Source of the DNA: Christensenella tenuis
GTDB taxonomy: Bacteria > Bacillota > Clostridia > Christensenellales > Christensenellaceae
Length of the DNA stretch: 64,000 bases
Direction of reading: 5' to 3'
NCBI RefSeq assembly: GCF_014287795.1
Contig: NZ_JACOON010000005.1
Coordinates: forward strand, 124,001-188,000
This document shows, in pieces, positions 36,389 through 45,744 of this stretch. Each line of letters opens with the position of its first letter. The stretch's first letter is position 1. Made by a program: the position numbers and the translations under genes. The notes below the pieces were generated by a model. That model was given only the letters and a program-made list of their open reading frames with translations, did no database searches and was not told the DNA's origin.

Positions 36389-36794
36389 TAATCATACTTC
36401 GCAAGGCTAACGTCCGTTTTAACATCCAGCAGGCCGGACCTAATTTCCTCATAAAGCTCGAGAAGCCTCGTTTCGTTTTCTTCAGTGTATTGGGCTTCTA
36501 TAATGTCCTTGAATTCAAAGAATACGATGACAAAAGCATCCTTGTCAAAAACTCCCTGGAGCGTTCCCCAAGCGGGACATCAAAACGCTCGACATCGCTA
36601 GAATAATATCGTCTAGTATACGGCTCTCTGCTCGGCTGAGTTAAATCTTCCGTAGATTCCAGCTCTTTCGTGGGTTTCGGTTCTTCCTCAAGAACGTTCA
36701 ATAGCTCCCCCATCATACCACATCCGGCAGATGCAAGAATAGCGAGAATACATAAAAGACATAAAAACGGTTTCAATATTTTTTTCTGTATCAT
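36389..36794 (-). pseudogene. Lipoprotein gene, frameshifted and cut by IS200
   Basis: Signal peptide with lipobox LASAGC, a Glu/Pro linker, then RYYSSDVERFDVPLG. The frame ends in a stop near 36498, but from about 36575 the neighbouring frame continues GTLQGVFDKDAFVIVFFEFK and then EAQYTEENETRLLELYEEI, DVSLAKYDYYLVI until it meets the IS200 fragment. No family is recognised. It looks like a real small lipoprotein lost by a frameshift and an insertion. Confidence 0.65.
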
Positions 36795-37301
36795 ACTGGC
36801 CTCCTTTTTAACATACTTTCATATCGAATTCAATGGCGGCGCGGTCTTATCATATGTCGAATATGGCTCTGTAAATACTATATGCCGAATGTCTGCCCCT
36901 CAACGGTTCAAGAGAATCTGCAATAATAATACTATTATAGCGACTCTACCAAAAAGCACAGGATAATTCAAAAATAACCATATAAGCCGCACGTTCTTCG
37001 TAAGAAAAGCGTTTTTTATGCCGGAACAGAACACTTTGCAGATATTTTCGGACTTTCCGACGCTATACCACATCCACCTTATAGCTCCATATTGTGAATT
37101 TTGCGATGCTGTACATCCCGGCTTTTGGACTGCTATGGTTACTCCAGCTCGGCGTGAAGCAAACTCCTTCACCTGGGGGGCGCTCGTGCGTTTGTTTGAG
37201 TACCATCATGAAATCCTTTGTCTGCTCCTGTAACTCTTCATAGTGTAACATACTATTAGTACTTACACTACATAGTATATTTCAAGTGTTCACAGACTGT
37301 C
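36795..37301. other. Gene-free stretch among IS relics
   Basis: About 500 nt without a supportable gene. It is AT-rich with short frames only and probably consists of further eroded element DNA. Confidence 0.5.
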
Positions 37302-37470
37302 CGCACGCTGATTCACACTACAAATGCTATTGAAGGTTATAATCGCTAGTTACGAAAGGTGCCCCCAAATAAGGACTCTTTTCCGAGCGATACCGCTCTT
37401 TTTAAGATGCTTTATCTGGCTATGGTAGATGTTATCTAAAATGGACCGAAAAGCACAAAGACTGGTGAAA
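37302..37470 (+). pseudogene. IS256-family transposase C-terminal relic
   Basis: RTLIHTTNAIEGYNR, stop, LRKVPPNKDSFPSDTALFKM and LYLAMVDVI, then in another frame KWTEKHKDW, match the conserved IS256 C terminus. Two stops and a frameshift are visible; nothing of the N terminus remains. Confidence 0.8.
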
Positions 37471-37713
37471 ATCCACAGTCAGCTTCCAGTGTTTTTGCAG
37501 AGCACCTGTCCATAAAAAAGATTTTGGCTTGACAGTCTGATTCTAGACCGATAAAGTACATAAAGCAGGAGCTGGTTTTAGTCCCAGCCTTCCAATCAAA
37601 AATCTTGTTCGATATTCTGCTTTTCTTTTCTGAGAATACACAAAATTTGAAGCGCTGCCGACCGCAGCAACCCACACCGCAATATATTTATTATGTCCCA
37701 TCCTGTACCTCCG

Positions 37714-39369
37714 CTATATGTCGGGCCGGGCAAAAGAATAGACCTGCCATTTTCCGCCGTCAAGCCCCCAAAGTTTTTGAATCACAACGCAGCCTTTTGA
37801 GCTGCTCGCTTCGATCACTTGGTTATTCCCCGCATAGATCCCGACATGATGAATTTCATTCCAGCGCCCGCATCCGCAGGTCGTTTTTGACCAAAACACA
37901 AGATCGCCGGGCTGAAGCTCTGATCGTCCTACGTTCCGTCCGTTCTCCTGACAATATCGCGCCTGTTCCACGGAAGTCGTGGGAATGTCGATCCCCGCCT
38001 GCTTATATGCCCACCATGTGAGGTATGAGCAATCCACATAATCGCCCTGACCGCGCAAAGGCTGGCTGTACGGATGACCGAGGCGTGTGAGCGCTTCCTG
38101 TACGATCACGGTTCCTTTTGTTCCCTGCGGCAGACCGGAAATGATGTCTGTCATCTCTCCGTTCGTCATACCGCCGTAAATATCCGTGCCGAGCAGTTCT
38201 GCAAACAGGGGATAATAGTCCGGCCTTGCAAGTTCCTCTGCAATCTGCATCTGGTTTTTATCAAAAGCAAACAGTTCAGCGCCTTCCTGCCATGTTTTGT
38301 TGTCTATGGTTACATAGATATTGAGAATGTTTCCCTGTTCTGTGTCCTGCACCACTTCTGTTCTGTATGATACGGTGTTCATGGCATAGAAGATGTGGCG
38401 CAACTCCTCGAAGGATTCTTCCGTAAGCTCAATAGACGGCTCGCCATTCGCCATACGGCTGCCGGAAAACACGATCAGGATATCCCGCCAGTTATTGACG
38501 GCATCGCTGTCTCCGTCCATATTTCCGTCGTAAATGATATTGACTTTATCATAATCTCCGCCAGCCGAAAGGCCGCTGATCTGCGTATCAATGGCGAGCC
38601 GGAAATCTTCATTGACCTGTGCGGCGGTCTCGCTGACGGACAGCCCTCCGGATTCGTCCGCAAAAAATATCCCCATCAGGAACACAACAAGAATAATAAC
38701 GACCACTACAATCAAAATAACGAGCAAGACTACCCATCCACCCGCCGCGATTGCTGCAACGAGCGCTTTGACTGCCGCGATCACAGCTTTTACGATAGCC
38801 ATCGTTATTTTAGCGGCGGTCTTTGCGGCGGTAACAGCCGCTTTCGCCGCCGCGCGCGCGGCACGGACAGCCATCTGCGCCGCTTTTGCCGCCATTTTTG
38901 CCGTCTTTACTGCGGCCTTTGCGGTTCTGACTGCACGGCGGGAAGCCTTAACGGTATTCCGCGCGGTTTTCACAGTATGCCGTACCGACTTGACTGTCCG
39001 TTTTGCCGTTGTTTTCACCGTTCGTTTTGCCGCATGTCTTGCACTGCGGACGGAGCGGCGCGCGCTGTTCGCTCTTGTTTTCGTTGTTTGCGATGGGGTA
39101 TTCTTTTTCACCGCATCGCGTATTTTCCGTATCGCCTGCTTCCCATGTTCTTTTGCCTTTCTGCCGGAACGCTGCGCGGTTTCCTGTATCCGGTTCTCGG
39201 CGTACTGCTGTGGGGATTCCTCTTGTTCGTTCCGTCCGCCGCTTGTATCTTCTGCTTTACCATGAATTTTATGCAGCAGTTCTTTGGGAATCCGCACCGC
39301 TTCGGACAAGACGCGCGGAGCTTTTATTGTTGGTTTGGTTCGTATGTTTTTCAATATATTCTCACTCAT
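37714..39369 (-). CDS. Conjugation-associated membrane cell-wall hydrolase (NlpC/P60)
   Basis: 551 residues. A cytoplasmic basic region with a long Lys/Arg/Ala heptad-like repeat (about 95-195), one membrane span (about 205-232), a middle domain, and a C-terminal NlpC/P60 peptidase with Cys in DYVDCSYLTWW (about 446), His in IHHVGIYAGNN. It opens peptidoglycan for the transfer channel, the VirB1 role. It is the last gene of the conjugation block on this strand; the IS relics begin just beyond, marking the end of the element's recognisable part. Confidence 0.88.
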   Translation of the reverse strand: MSENILKNIRTKPTIKAPRVLSEAVRIPKELLHKIHGKAEDTSGGRNEQEESPQQYAENRIQETAQRSGRKAKEHGKQAIRKIRDAVKKNTPSQTTKTRANSARRSVRSARHAAKRTVKTTAKRTVKSVRHTVKTARNTVKASRRAVRTAKAAVKTAKMAAKAAQMAVRAARAAAKAAVTAAKTAAKITMAIVKAVIAAVKALVAAIAAGGWVVLLVILIVVVVIILVVFLMGIFFADESGGLSVSETAAQVNEDFRLAIDTQISGLSAGGDYDKVNIIYDGNMDGDSDAVNNWRDILIVFSGSRMANGEPSIELTEESFEELRHIFYAMNTVSYRTEVVQDTEQGNILNIYVTIDNKTWQEGAELFAFDKNQMQIAEELARPDYYPLFAELLGTDIYGGMTNGEMTDIISGLPQGTKGTVIVQEALTRLGHPYSQPLRGQGDYVDCSYLTWWAYKQAGIDIPTTSVEQARYCQENGRNVGRSELQPGDLVFWSKTTCGCGRWNEIHHVGIYAGNNQVIEASSSKGCVVIQKLWGLDGGKWQVYSFARPDI

Positions 39370-39525
39370 CCTTTTTTATAGTTAATAAAGATATATCACC
39401 TTTATTTTTGCCTTGGAGTATTGCGTATGCTAAGATTTTTCGATTAACATTGCCCGAAGAAAACAAAACATATGTCTTTCATATTGTTGTGATATAATAA
39501 GGATACTGAAATCCGGGAGATAAAT

Positions 39526-39999
39526 ATGGCAAAGAAAAAATTGACGAAAGTACAGAAACGGGAACGCCGTAAACAAAAAGCTGTCATGTGGCTTGCAGAT
39601 TATACAGGTTCCCATGTTGTGCGTGCATACTGCAAAAAATTTAATGTAGATCAAACGTGTGCCATTCGGGAACTATCCGAGCTTGGCCGCCCGATTCCAG
39701 ACAGACAACCGGAAGATACTCCCGGCGAGCCTGCGTTTACTGCTGAGTCATCCGAATGGCAATATGAGGAGTCACATGATTCTGGAAATTTTTTCCTGGA
39801 CTTTTCGTCCGTTCCCACCTGCAAAAAAAAGCAAGGCGTTCTTAGGAACTGGAAAGGCCATTACTGTAAAGTTTGCGAGAGATATCTTGCAAACGAGCGA
39901 TTTTCCGGAAAAGGGCGTCAAGCTCATATCTGTAAACAATGCGCTTCCATGCTTTGCGCGGAACGCCGCGCGAAGCATAAAGCACAGCGAAACAACTAA
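39526..39999 (+). CDS. Zinc-finger protein of unknown function
   Basis: 157 residues, opposite in direction to the transfer genes. A very basic N terminus (KKKLTKVQKRERRKQK), a helix-turn-helix-like stretch (RAYCKKFNVDQTCAIRELSELG) and a C-terminal Cys pair module (YCKVCERYLANERF...HICKQCASMLCAERR) that should bind zinc. Likely nucleic-acid binding and possibly a regulator of the element. GGGAG precedes the ATG and TATAAT lies at 39493-39498. Confidence 0.7.
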   Translation: MAKKKLTKVQKRERRKQKAVMWLADYTGSHVVRAYCKKFNVDQTCAIRELSELGRPIPDRQPEDTPGEPAFTAESSEWQYEESHDSGNFFLDFSSVPTCKKKQGVLRNWKGHYCKVCERYLANERFSGKGRQAHICKQCASMLCAERRAKHKAQRNN

Positions 40000-40029
40000 A
40001 AAGCAAGCGTATCTTTTTCTACACAAAAC

Positions 40030-42378
40030 TTATGCCAAAATCTCCTCGATCTCACCCGGCTTGGTGCTCATCAGTCGGTACATTTTGGTATCTTTTGGGA
40101 ATTGGTCTATGAACGGTACGATACTGCTCCCGCATTTCAAAAGCCCCTTGCCGTATCCCGCATTGGTAATATACGAAAGCTGGTTATCCGAAATGTGCAG
40201 GAGCTTTGCAAGTTCCGCCCTGTCTGTCGGAGCCTGATTGAGCATGACAAGGTACTCGCTGTTCGCCAGCATAGTGCGGGCAGTAACGGACTTCAGGCAG
40301 TCCTCTACATTCTGCGTAATTCCTGTCGCAAGCGCGCCGTCTTTGCGAAACTGCTTCCAGCTTTCCGAGAAAAAAGTTGCGGAAAGGTCATTGGCAAAGA
40401 AGATGTGCATTTCATCAATAAACACATGGGTACGGATCCCGCGTTCCCGGTTCCGCGCTACCCGGTTGCGGATCGCGTCGGTCATCACGAGCATGCCCGG
40501 TGTACGAAGCTGTTTGCCGAGGTCGCGTATGCCAAAGCTGATCAGGCGGTTGTTCACATCAATGTTCGTCTGGTGCGCGAACATATCAAGGTTCCCGGTC
40601 GATACCATCTCCATTGCGAGAGCCAGTTCGTCCGCGCGTTTGAGGCGCTGTTGTTTCAATGCCTTGTGTAAATCAACGAGCGTGGGCGGCTGAATGGTGT
40701 AGTTGCTTCCGAGATACTCCGCATAAATTTTAGAAAGACATCTGTCCACGAGGGATTTATCCATCGCTGTGAGCCTGCCCGTTCCGCCCATGATTTGTTC
40801 CAGAAAAGACAGGGTAAATTCGCTTTTGGCAATCAGCGGATTGGCGTTATCCCCATAGCCGAGCGCCAAGTCCATTGCGTTCAAGTGGAACGGCGAAGTA
40901 GGGGACATATCAAAGGCAGCGCCGCCCATTGCCATGACGAGCGGGGTATATTCGTTCTGCGGATCAGCAATGATGATTTCATCATTCGTAAAGAGAAGCA
41001 GGAAAATGATCTCCCGTTTGGCAAAGAAAGACTTCCCGCTGCCCGATACGCCGAGGATAAAACCGTTGCCGTTTATCAGCTGTTTCCGGTCTATTATAAT
41101 AAGATTGCCGGACAGGGCGTTCACCCCGCAGTAAACGCCGCCCGGTTCCATAATTTCCTGTGCGCGGAACGGCATGAGCACCGCAGCCGATTCGGTGGTA
41201 AGGGTGCGCAGGGCATTTATTTTCCGCAGACCATACGGCATGGCGGTATTCAGTCCGTCCATCTGCTGATACCGCAGCACCGCGATTTGGCACAGGTTTT
41301 GCCTGCCGATGGCAAGCAGCGTTTCCGTGTCCCTGTCAAGCTGCTCTTTGGTATCGGCGGTATGCACGAGTGTAACAAGCCCAAACATCATGCGTTGGTC
41401 GCGCGTCGTAAGGTCGTCCAGAAATTCTTTGGTTTCCTTTCTCTGCAATTCCATATCGTATGGAATGACGGCGGAAAAGTTATTGTTTTGGTTCTGCCTG
41501 CGCTGCCAGTTCGTAATATTCGTTTCTACACCAAGCATACGGTTCTCCACTTCACGCACCGCCTCATCTGTGGGAACAGGAATAAAGTCGATAGAAAAGA
41601 ACATGCTGCGGTTCAACTCGCACAGTTTGGAAACAAAGCTGCCTTTGAGATAAGAGGCATATTCCTTCAGAAAGAGGACGCGCCCAAACCGTTCGCCCAT
41701 TTGGAAATAGTCGCTTTCAAAGCGGAAGGAATCCGGACAGACCGTATCCTTAAAACTACGCCCGTTTTTCATCATCTCCCGCAGGTCCATAGAAAACATG
41801 GTTTCCTCGCCCTCACGGAAAAATCCATGCAGGAGCCGCAGTCGGTCTACGGTATCGAGCGGTTCACAGGAAGAAGAAAGCTGTGCGAGATGTGTCGTGA
41901 GTTCCGCATCCACACGGTTGAAAAAGCTGCGTGCTTCCGCTATGTCTTTCGCTGCGACGGACACAGTGATGTACCTGTCCTGCATAATAGAATTGGACAC
42001 GTCCGTCACCTTATCCATCAGCATCTGATTGTATTCCCGGCGGTAACCGTCCAGTTCGTTATCCTGCATTGGAATCAGAATAGATTTTTCAAATTCTTTT
42101 TTATTGATCCTGCGGTTGCATATCGTGATCTTTGTTGTGGCAAAAGAATCCAAGGAATTTAAGAGTTCGCTGTAATCCAGAAACATAGCAGTCTTATCCT
42201 CTTTGGATGCGATTTCATAGTTGATGTCCGTAAATCTCCAGCATTTACTATACTTGTTGCCGACCATCCACACGCCGTCCGGCCACACCCGTTTTACGGG
42301 TATGACCTGCTGGACGGAGCGGGGGATATGCAGTTTTTCTTTGTCCTGCTTCAATATGCGCATCAGCGCCTTAATCAT
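40030..42378 (-). CDS. virB4: VirB4-like conjugal transfer ATPase
   Basis: 782 residues of the CD1110-type VirB4 family. Walker A GVSGSGKSFFAKRE (about 446), Walker B HVFIDEMHIFF (about 653), and a C-terminal helicase-like lobe (SEYLVMLNQAPTDRAELAKLL). It powers assembly and substrate passage of the type IV secretion channel. GGGAGGAAAAAAGT precedes the ATG; the start overlaps prgI by 8 bp. Confidence 0.95.
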   Translation of the reverse strand: MIKALMRILKQDKEKLHIPRSVQQVIPVKRVWPDGVWMVGNKYSKCWRFTDINYEIASKEDKTAMFLDYSELLNSLDSFATTKITICNRRINKKEFEKSILIPMQDNELDGYRREYNQMLMDKVTDVSNSIMQDRYITVSVAAKDIAEARSFFNRVDAELTTHLAQLSSSCEPLDTVDRLRLLHGFFREGEETMFSMDLREMMKNGRSFKDTVCPDSFRFESDYFQMGERFGRVLFLKEYASYLKGSFVSKLCELNRSMFFSIDFIPVPTDEAVREVENRMLGVETNITNWQRRQNQNNNFSAVIPYDMELQRKETKEFLDDLTTRDQRMMFGLVTLVHTADTKEQLDRDTETLLAIGRQNLCQIAVLRYQQMDGLNTAMPYGLRKINALRTLTTESAAVLMPFRAQEIMEPGGVYCGVNALSGNLIIIDRKQLINGNGFILGVSGSGKSFFAKREIIFLLLFTNDEIIIADPQNEYTPLVMAMGGAAFDMSPTSPFHLNAMDLALGYGDNANPLIAKSEFTLSFLEQIMGGTGRLTAMDKSLVDRCLSKIYAEYLGSNYTIQPPTLVDLHKALKQQRLKRADELALAMEMVSTGNLDMFAHQTNIDVNNRLISFGIRDLGKQLRTPGMLVMTDAIRNRVARNRERGIRTHVFIDEMHIFFANDLSATFFSESWKQFRKDGALATGITQNVEDCLKSVTARTMLANSEYLVMLNQAPTDRAELAKLLHISDNQLSYITNAGYGKGLLKCGSSIVPFIDQFPKDTKMYRLMSTKPGEIEEILA

Positions 42379-42712
42379 ACTTTTTTCCTCCCTCAGATAT
42401 GATGTTGTAATAGATGTCCCCGCTGCGGAACGTGAGGCAGCGGGGCGTTAAAATTTCAGACTTGATAAACGCCCACACAAATTGTTCGGTGGTCATGCCG
42501 TTGTACTTGATAAAGCCGACGGCGGCAAACGGAGCCGCGCCTAAAATACACAGCCATGATACCGTTTCAGCGCCGAGCATATCTTTCAGTCCAAAATATA
42601 TGGCAACGGCAACGCCCATTGCGAGGATCGAAAAAACGAGCTGACGCAGATTCAGCCCGAAAAAGATACTTTCCTGATATTCCCGTATTTCACGGTTGAT
42701 TTTAACTTCCAT
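42371..42712 (-). CDS. prgI: PrgI-family (VirB3-like) membrane protein
   Basis: 113 residues: EVKINREIREYQESIFFGLN, two adjacent membrane spans and the tail IKSEILTPRCLTFRSGDIYY, diagnostic of PrgI. It acts with VirB4 at the inner membrane. GGAG lies before the ATG. Confidence 0.93.
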   Translation of the reverse strand: MEVKINREIREYQESIFFGLNLRQLVFSILAMGVAVAIYFGLKDMLGAETVSWLCILGAAPFAAVGFIKYNGMTTEQFVWAFIKSEILTPRCLTFRSGDIYYNIISEGGKKYD

Positions 42713-42724
42713 CTTTCTCCTCCT

Positions 42725-43081
42725 TTACCGTTCCGGTTCATTTCGCCTTTTGGCGGGAGTATGCTCCATCCATTGACCAAGCGGTATCTTTTTTCGCCCG
42801 ATCCGTAAATCTCCCTTGCGAAGAGGAAGATACGGATCGTCCCCGGTAAACTCCAATGGTGTTCTGGACAGGATCGTCCCGTACCAATTCACCAATACAA
42901 ACGGCTCTATGGTCGCAGGCCGGGAAAAAGAATGATCGCTGTGCCGGATATCATAGCAGTAAAGCCCCTCCGGTACGCTGTGTTTATCCACTCTCTGATC
43001 GGTAAAAAGCACTTCCTTTCCAAATAATTTTGCTTGTTTGAATATCCTGTTCTGGATTTCTGTATCATCTGGATTCATCAT
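42725..43081 (-). CDS. LPD28-like polyvalent-associated protein
   Basis: 118 residues, cytoplasmic. FGKEVLFTDQRVDKHSVPEGLYCYDIRHSD and FVLVNWYGTILSRTPLEF align with the protein at 61057-61428 (LGKTMLFTNARIDRSTVPKG..., VMVNHWGTLITNEPI), defining one family (LPD28). Function unknown; these small proteins are scattered among conjugation genes. I start at ATG 43081 behind AAGGGAG. Confidence 0.8.
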   Translation of the reverse strand: MMNPDDTEIQNRIFKQAKLFGKEVLFTDQRVDKHSVPEGLYCYDIRHSDHSFSRPATIEPFVLVNWYGTILSRTPLEFTGDDPYLPLRKGDLRIGRKKIPLGQWMEHTPAKRRNEPER

Positions 43082-43128
43082 ATTGTATTCTCCCTTCAAG
43101 ATATGTTTTGATTTCTAAATTCTCTGTT

Positions 43129-43974
43129 TTACCCTCCAAACATCATTTCACGAATCACCCGATCCGCCATCTTGACCGAACCGACCAGCACCAATAAGTT
43201 GAAGATCAGCTCTCCCATATATGTCCATACCATTGTGGTGGGGCTTGCTCCCTCTATGACCACAGGCGGGGACGCGGCGAACACGGAAAAAATAATGCAG
43301 GCGAGTACAATGACCGCTCCCTCAAGGCATACCGCCGCGTAGGACTTGATGAAGCTCCTGCCAATGCTTGCCGTGGGTTCGCCTGCAAATCCGGCGAGTG
43401 GGATCGGAGCAATCGCCGTATACATGTAGAGCTTAAAAAAACGCCCGTATACAGACATGATCATAATAAACGACAATACCGTAATAATAAGACCGCCGAT
43501 CAATGACACGAGCCATACGGGAATACTGTCTAAAAACGGCAGGTCGCGTACAGCCGCGTCCATCTCGGGCGGCAGGGTAACAGCCTGCATTGCGCCGCCG
43601 ACGCCCGCCGTATCCATTACAGTAGAGATTACGCCCTGAACGATACGGAACAGCGCCATCATCAGTTCCAGCCCGTAGGTGATCGCTGCCTTTGCGAGGA
43701 CAAAGCGGACGAACATTTTAAGCGCCACTTCCGGGCGCTTGATCTCCACAAAGCTCCCGCATGTCTTGACCACGCCGATCAGGAAGAACAGAACGAGCAG
43801 GGCATAGCCTACGGCTTGCAGCGCCCCGTTTATGTTTACAATGATCTCCCATATCCCGCCGCCTTTGAACGTTTCCGGGGATTGCGTGAGCAGGTTCCAT
43901 ATTTCCGCCAGTTTTGCGTTCCATGTGGAAAGGGCGTTGGAAAGGTTGTCTATGATCCAGTTACCGCTATTCAA
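43129..43974 (-). CDS. virB6: VirB6/TrbL-like conjugal transfer membrane protein
   Basis: 281 residues with six to seven membrane spans and the family-typical MSVYGRFFKLYMYTAIAPIPLAGFAG segment. It forms part of the inner-membrane channel. The start is TTG 43974 behind GGAGGCGTC. It sits between the VirB2-like and VirB4 genes as in other Tn1549/CTn-type elements. Confidence 0.92.
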   Translation of the reverse strand: MNSGNWIIDNLSNALSTWNAKLAEIWNLLTQSPETFKGGGIWEIIVNINGALQAVGYALLVLFFLIGVVKTCGSFVEIKRPEVALKMFVRFVLAKAAITYGLELMMALFRIVQGVISTVMDTAGVGGAMQAVTLPPEMDAAVRDLPFLDSIPVWLVSLIGGLIITVLSFIMIMSVYGRFFKLYMYTAIAPIPLAGFAGEPTASIGRSFIKSYAAVCLEGAVIVLACIIFSVFAASPPVVIEGASPTTMVWTYMGELIFNLLVLVGSVKMADRVIREMMFGG

Positions 43975-43992
43975 TCAGACGCCTCCTTCCCG

Positions 43993-44223
43993 TCATCTGC
44001 ACGGCTCGTTCCTCTTATGTTGTTTTTCTTTGATGACGCTGTATTTATCGTCCACATAAAAACACCCCCGGAAAGGGTTATATATGGCATGGCATTTTTT
44101 CCCGTTGTATTCGGCTATGTAATCGTTATCTCCGACCTTTGCCAGCAAAGTCGCTTCCCGCATTTCACCGTTTAGCGAGTGGATCCGCATCTCTTCCGTA
44201 TGGGGATAGTCCAGTTCAAACAT
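43993..44223 (-). CDS. Small conserved element protein, unknown
   Basis: 76 residues, soluble, beginning MFELDYPHTEEMRIHSLNGE. It contains a beta-rich pattern (DYIAEYNGKKCHAIYNPFRGCFYVDDKYS) also seen in small proteins between VirB2 and VirB6 of related elements. GGAGGCTG precedes the ATG. No function can be assigned. Confidence 0.75.
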   Translation of the reverse strand: MFELDYPHTEEMRIHSLNGEMREATLLAKVGDNDYIAEYNGKKCHAIYNPFRGCFYVDDKYSVIKEKQHKRNEPCR

Positions 44224-44228
44224 CGTTT

Positions 44229-44576
44229 TCAGCCTCCTGTAATCAGATCGAGTATTTCTTTGGAAAATGTGATGATGATACCGCCCGCAAGCGTCAGAAA
44301 TCCATTGGCGCGCTGCGACGGATCGTGGCTCTTCAGGGAAAGCCCAACCTGCACGATCCCCCAGCCGAGCAGGATCATTCCAACTGCCCGGATCAATCCA
44401 AAGATAAAAGTGGAAAGATTGTTTACTACAGCAAGTGGATCGTCCGCCGCGTATGCAGCGGTTGTAAATGATACGATCATTGCCTGCACAATAAAGGCAC
44501 AGTATAATACTTGTACTATTTTAGGCGGTCTGATTGCCTTTAACTGTGTTTTTTGTTTCTTTTGTATTTTCCTCAC
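44229..44576 (-). CDS. virB2: VirB2-like pilin/channel protein
   Basis: 115 residues. A signal-like first span ending AAYAADDP, then two hydrophobic segments (FIFGLIRAVGMILLGWGIVQ and GFLTLAGGIIITF) with LSLKSHDPSQRANG between, the standard organisation in CTn elements. GTG start at 44576 behind GGAGG; it overlaps the end of virD4 by 56 bp. Confidence 0.85.
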   Translation of the reverse strand: MRKIQKKQKTQLKAIRPPKIVQVLYCAFIVQAMIVSFTTAAYAADDPLAVVNNLSTFIFGLIRAVGMILLGWGIVQVGLSLKSHDPSQRANGFLTLAGGIIITFSKEILDLITGG

Positions 44577-44978
44577 GTTCAGATTCCTCCTTGTTTTGTT
44601 CCTCCAGCCATTCCTGTATTTCTTCTTCAGACACTACCTCGTAATCTTCCTGTTCTCCGTCAAGCAGGATCTGCTCCGCCTCCATTGCGTTTGGCGCTGT
44701 TCCATGCAGGTAAGGCGGCGCGCCGCCATCCGCCGTAAGGGCAAGAAATGGGTGGCGCAGGATATCATATTTCTCGTCGCGTACCGCACGTTCCCCACGG
44801 ACAAACAACAGGGCGTAGCGGTTGTCGAGCATACGCACCTCATCCGGGGTATATAGCTCGCGCCCGGTCAGTTGGTAGTTCGTGGAATAGTTCCCGCTGT
44901 GGCCTGTACTCTTGCCGTAGGTATTGGTATCTATCGTTGCTTTGCCGAGCAGTTCCGAAACATATTTGTGCGTGCTTT
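44521..44978 (-). CDS. virD4: VirD4 coupling protein, exon 2
   Basis: Continues exon 1 (45745-47128) after removal of the group II intron: the join gives GNE|QSTHKYVSELLGKATID, the conserved sequence, then TPDEVRMLDNRYALLFVRG and a Glu-rich tail ending KGNQTA. An ATG inside this exon (44838) gives a separate reading frame of 105 codons, but there is no sign it is a gene of its own. Confidence 0.88.
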
Positions 44979-45744
44979 ATAACGATAGGTAATCCTTTGA
45001 AGTCATCTCCAGATTTTCCCCCGCTTCACACCGTGCATGCGGCTTTCACCGCACACGGCGTTCCATCGAAAATGATTGATTGAATCATTTCCGACTGGTG
45101 GCTATCCCTCCATCATATTTCCATAACTTCATCGGTACTGTGCCACCACTTTCACAACCATTAAAGGCGCTTATTATTCTTCGCCGCCACCGTGTCAACA
45201 GACTGCAATAGTCCTCCGCGTTAGGTTGCTTACCACGTTCCAATAACTCAATCTTTGCATATACCTTTAGGTGCTTGCTATGAGCCTGTATGCAGGACGC
45301 CGCCTATAACGGCGTATGGTGTTTCATAACGAACATTCTTACTCCACCACACATACCAGTAATGAAACTGTAAAGCCTTTCGACTTATTCGGCATTTAGA
45401 CCCGTACATTCGCAAGTTCGTCAGTTGCCGCCAAGCAACATTCTCACCGTGGGCATTTTATAGAACCCCGGCATATAGGTGATACCATCCACCTCTGGAC
45501 AGCTTTCGTCTTGGCAAGCCAATTTACGATCACTCTCTGCCGACTTCACCGAGCCTCTGACCGCATCGTAATTGCAGTTGATACCGCCAGTCGGAGTATT
45601 AGGCGAGCGTTTCAGGGCGTTACTCCTTCATTCCACCCATTGAGTTATTAGTTCTCCAAGTCTGTTTTTCAAAGCTCCTTTCAATCTCTGAAATTATTAA
45701 CATTGACCTTGTGCCTAACCTTTTCAGTTAGGAACGTGTCGCAC
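44979..45744 (-). mobile_element. Group II intron without intron-encoded protein
   Basis: Inserted in virD4. The 5' end is GTGCGAC (consensus GUGYG) at 45744; near the 3' end is a domain V hairpin (45025-45063) with the GUGCGGUGAAAGCCGCAUGC core and GAAA loop, followed by a domain VI-like stem and the end at CGTTAT (44979). Removing exactly 766 nt restores the virD4 reading frame. No reverse transcriptase/maturase frame is present in it. It must be spliced for virD4 to work, either autonomously or with a maturase from elsewhere. Confidence 0.88.

Noticed and set aside
38395..39381. A Cys/Arg-rich 328-codon plus-strand frame
   Set aside because: Complement of the Lys/Ala repeat of the conjugation hydrolase; the apparent Cys repeats are an artefact of that repeat.
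40795..42162. A 455-codon plus-strand frame across virB4
   Set aside because: Shadow of the VirB4 coding sequence: no start signal, His/Arg-rich composition typical of antisense reading.
44521..44838. Separate 105-residue gene at the end of virD4
   Set aside because: It is the in-frame continuation of VirD4 once the intron is removed; RMLDNRYALLF is internal to the family.
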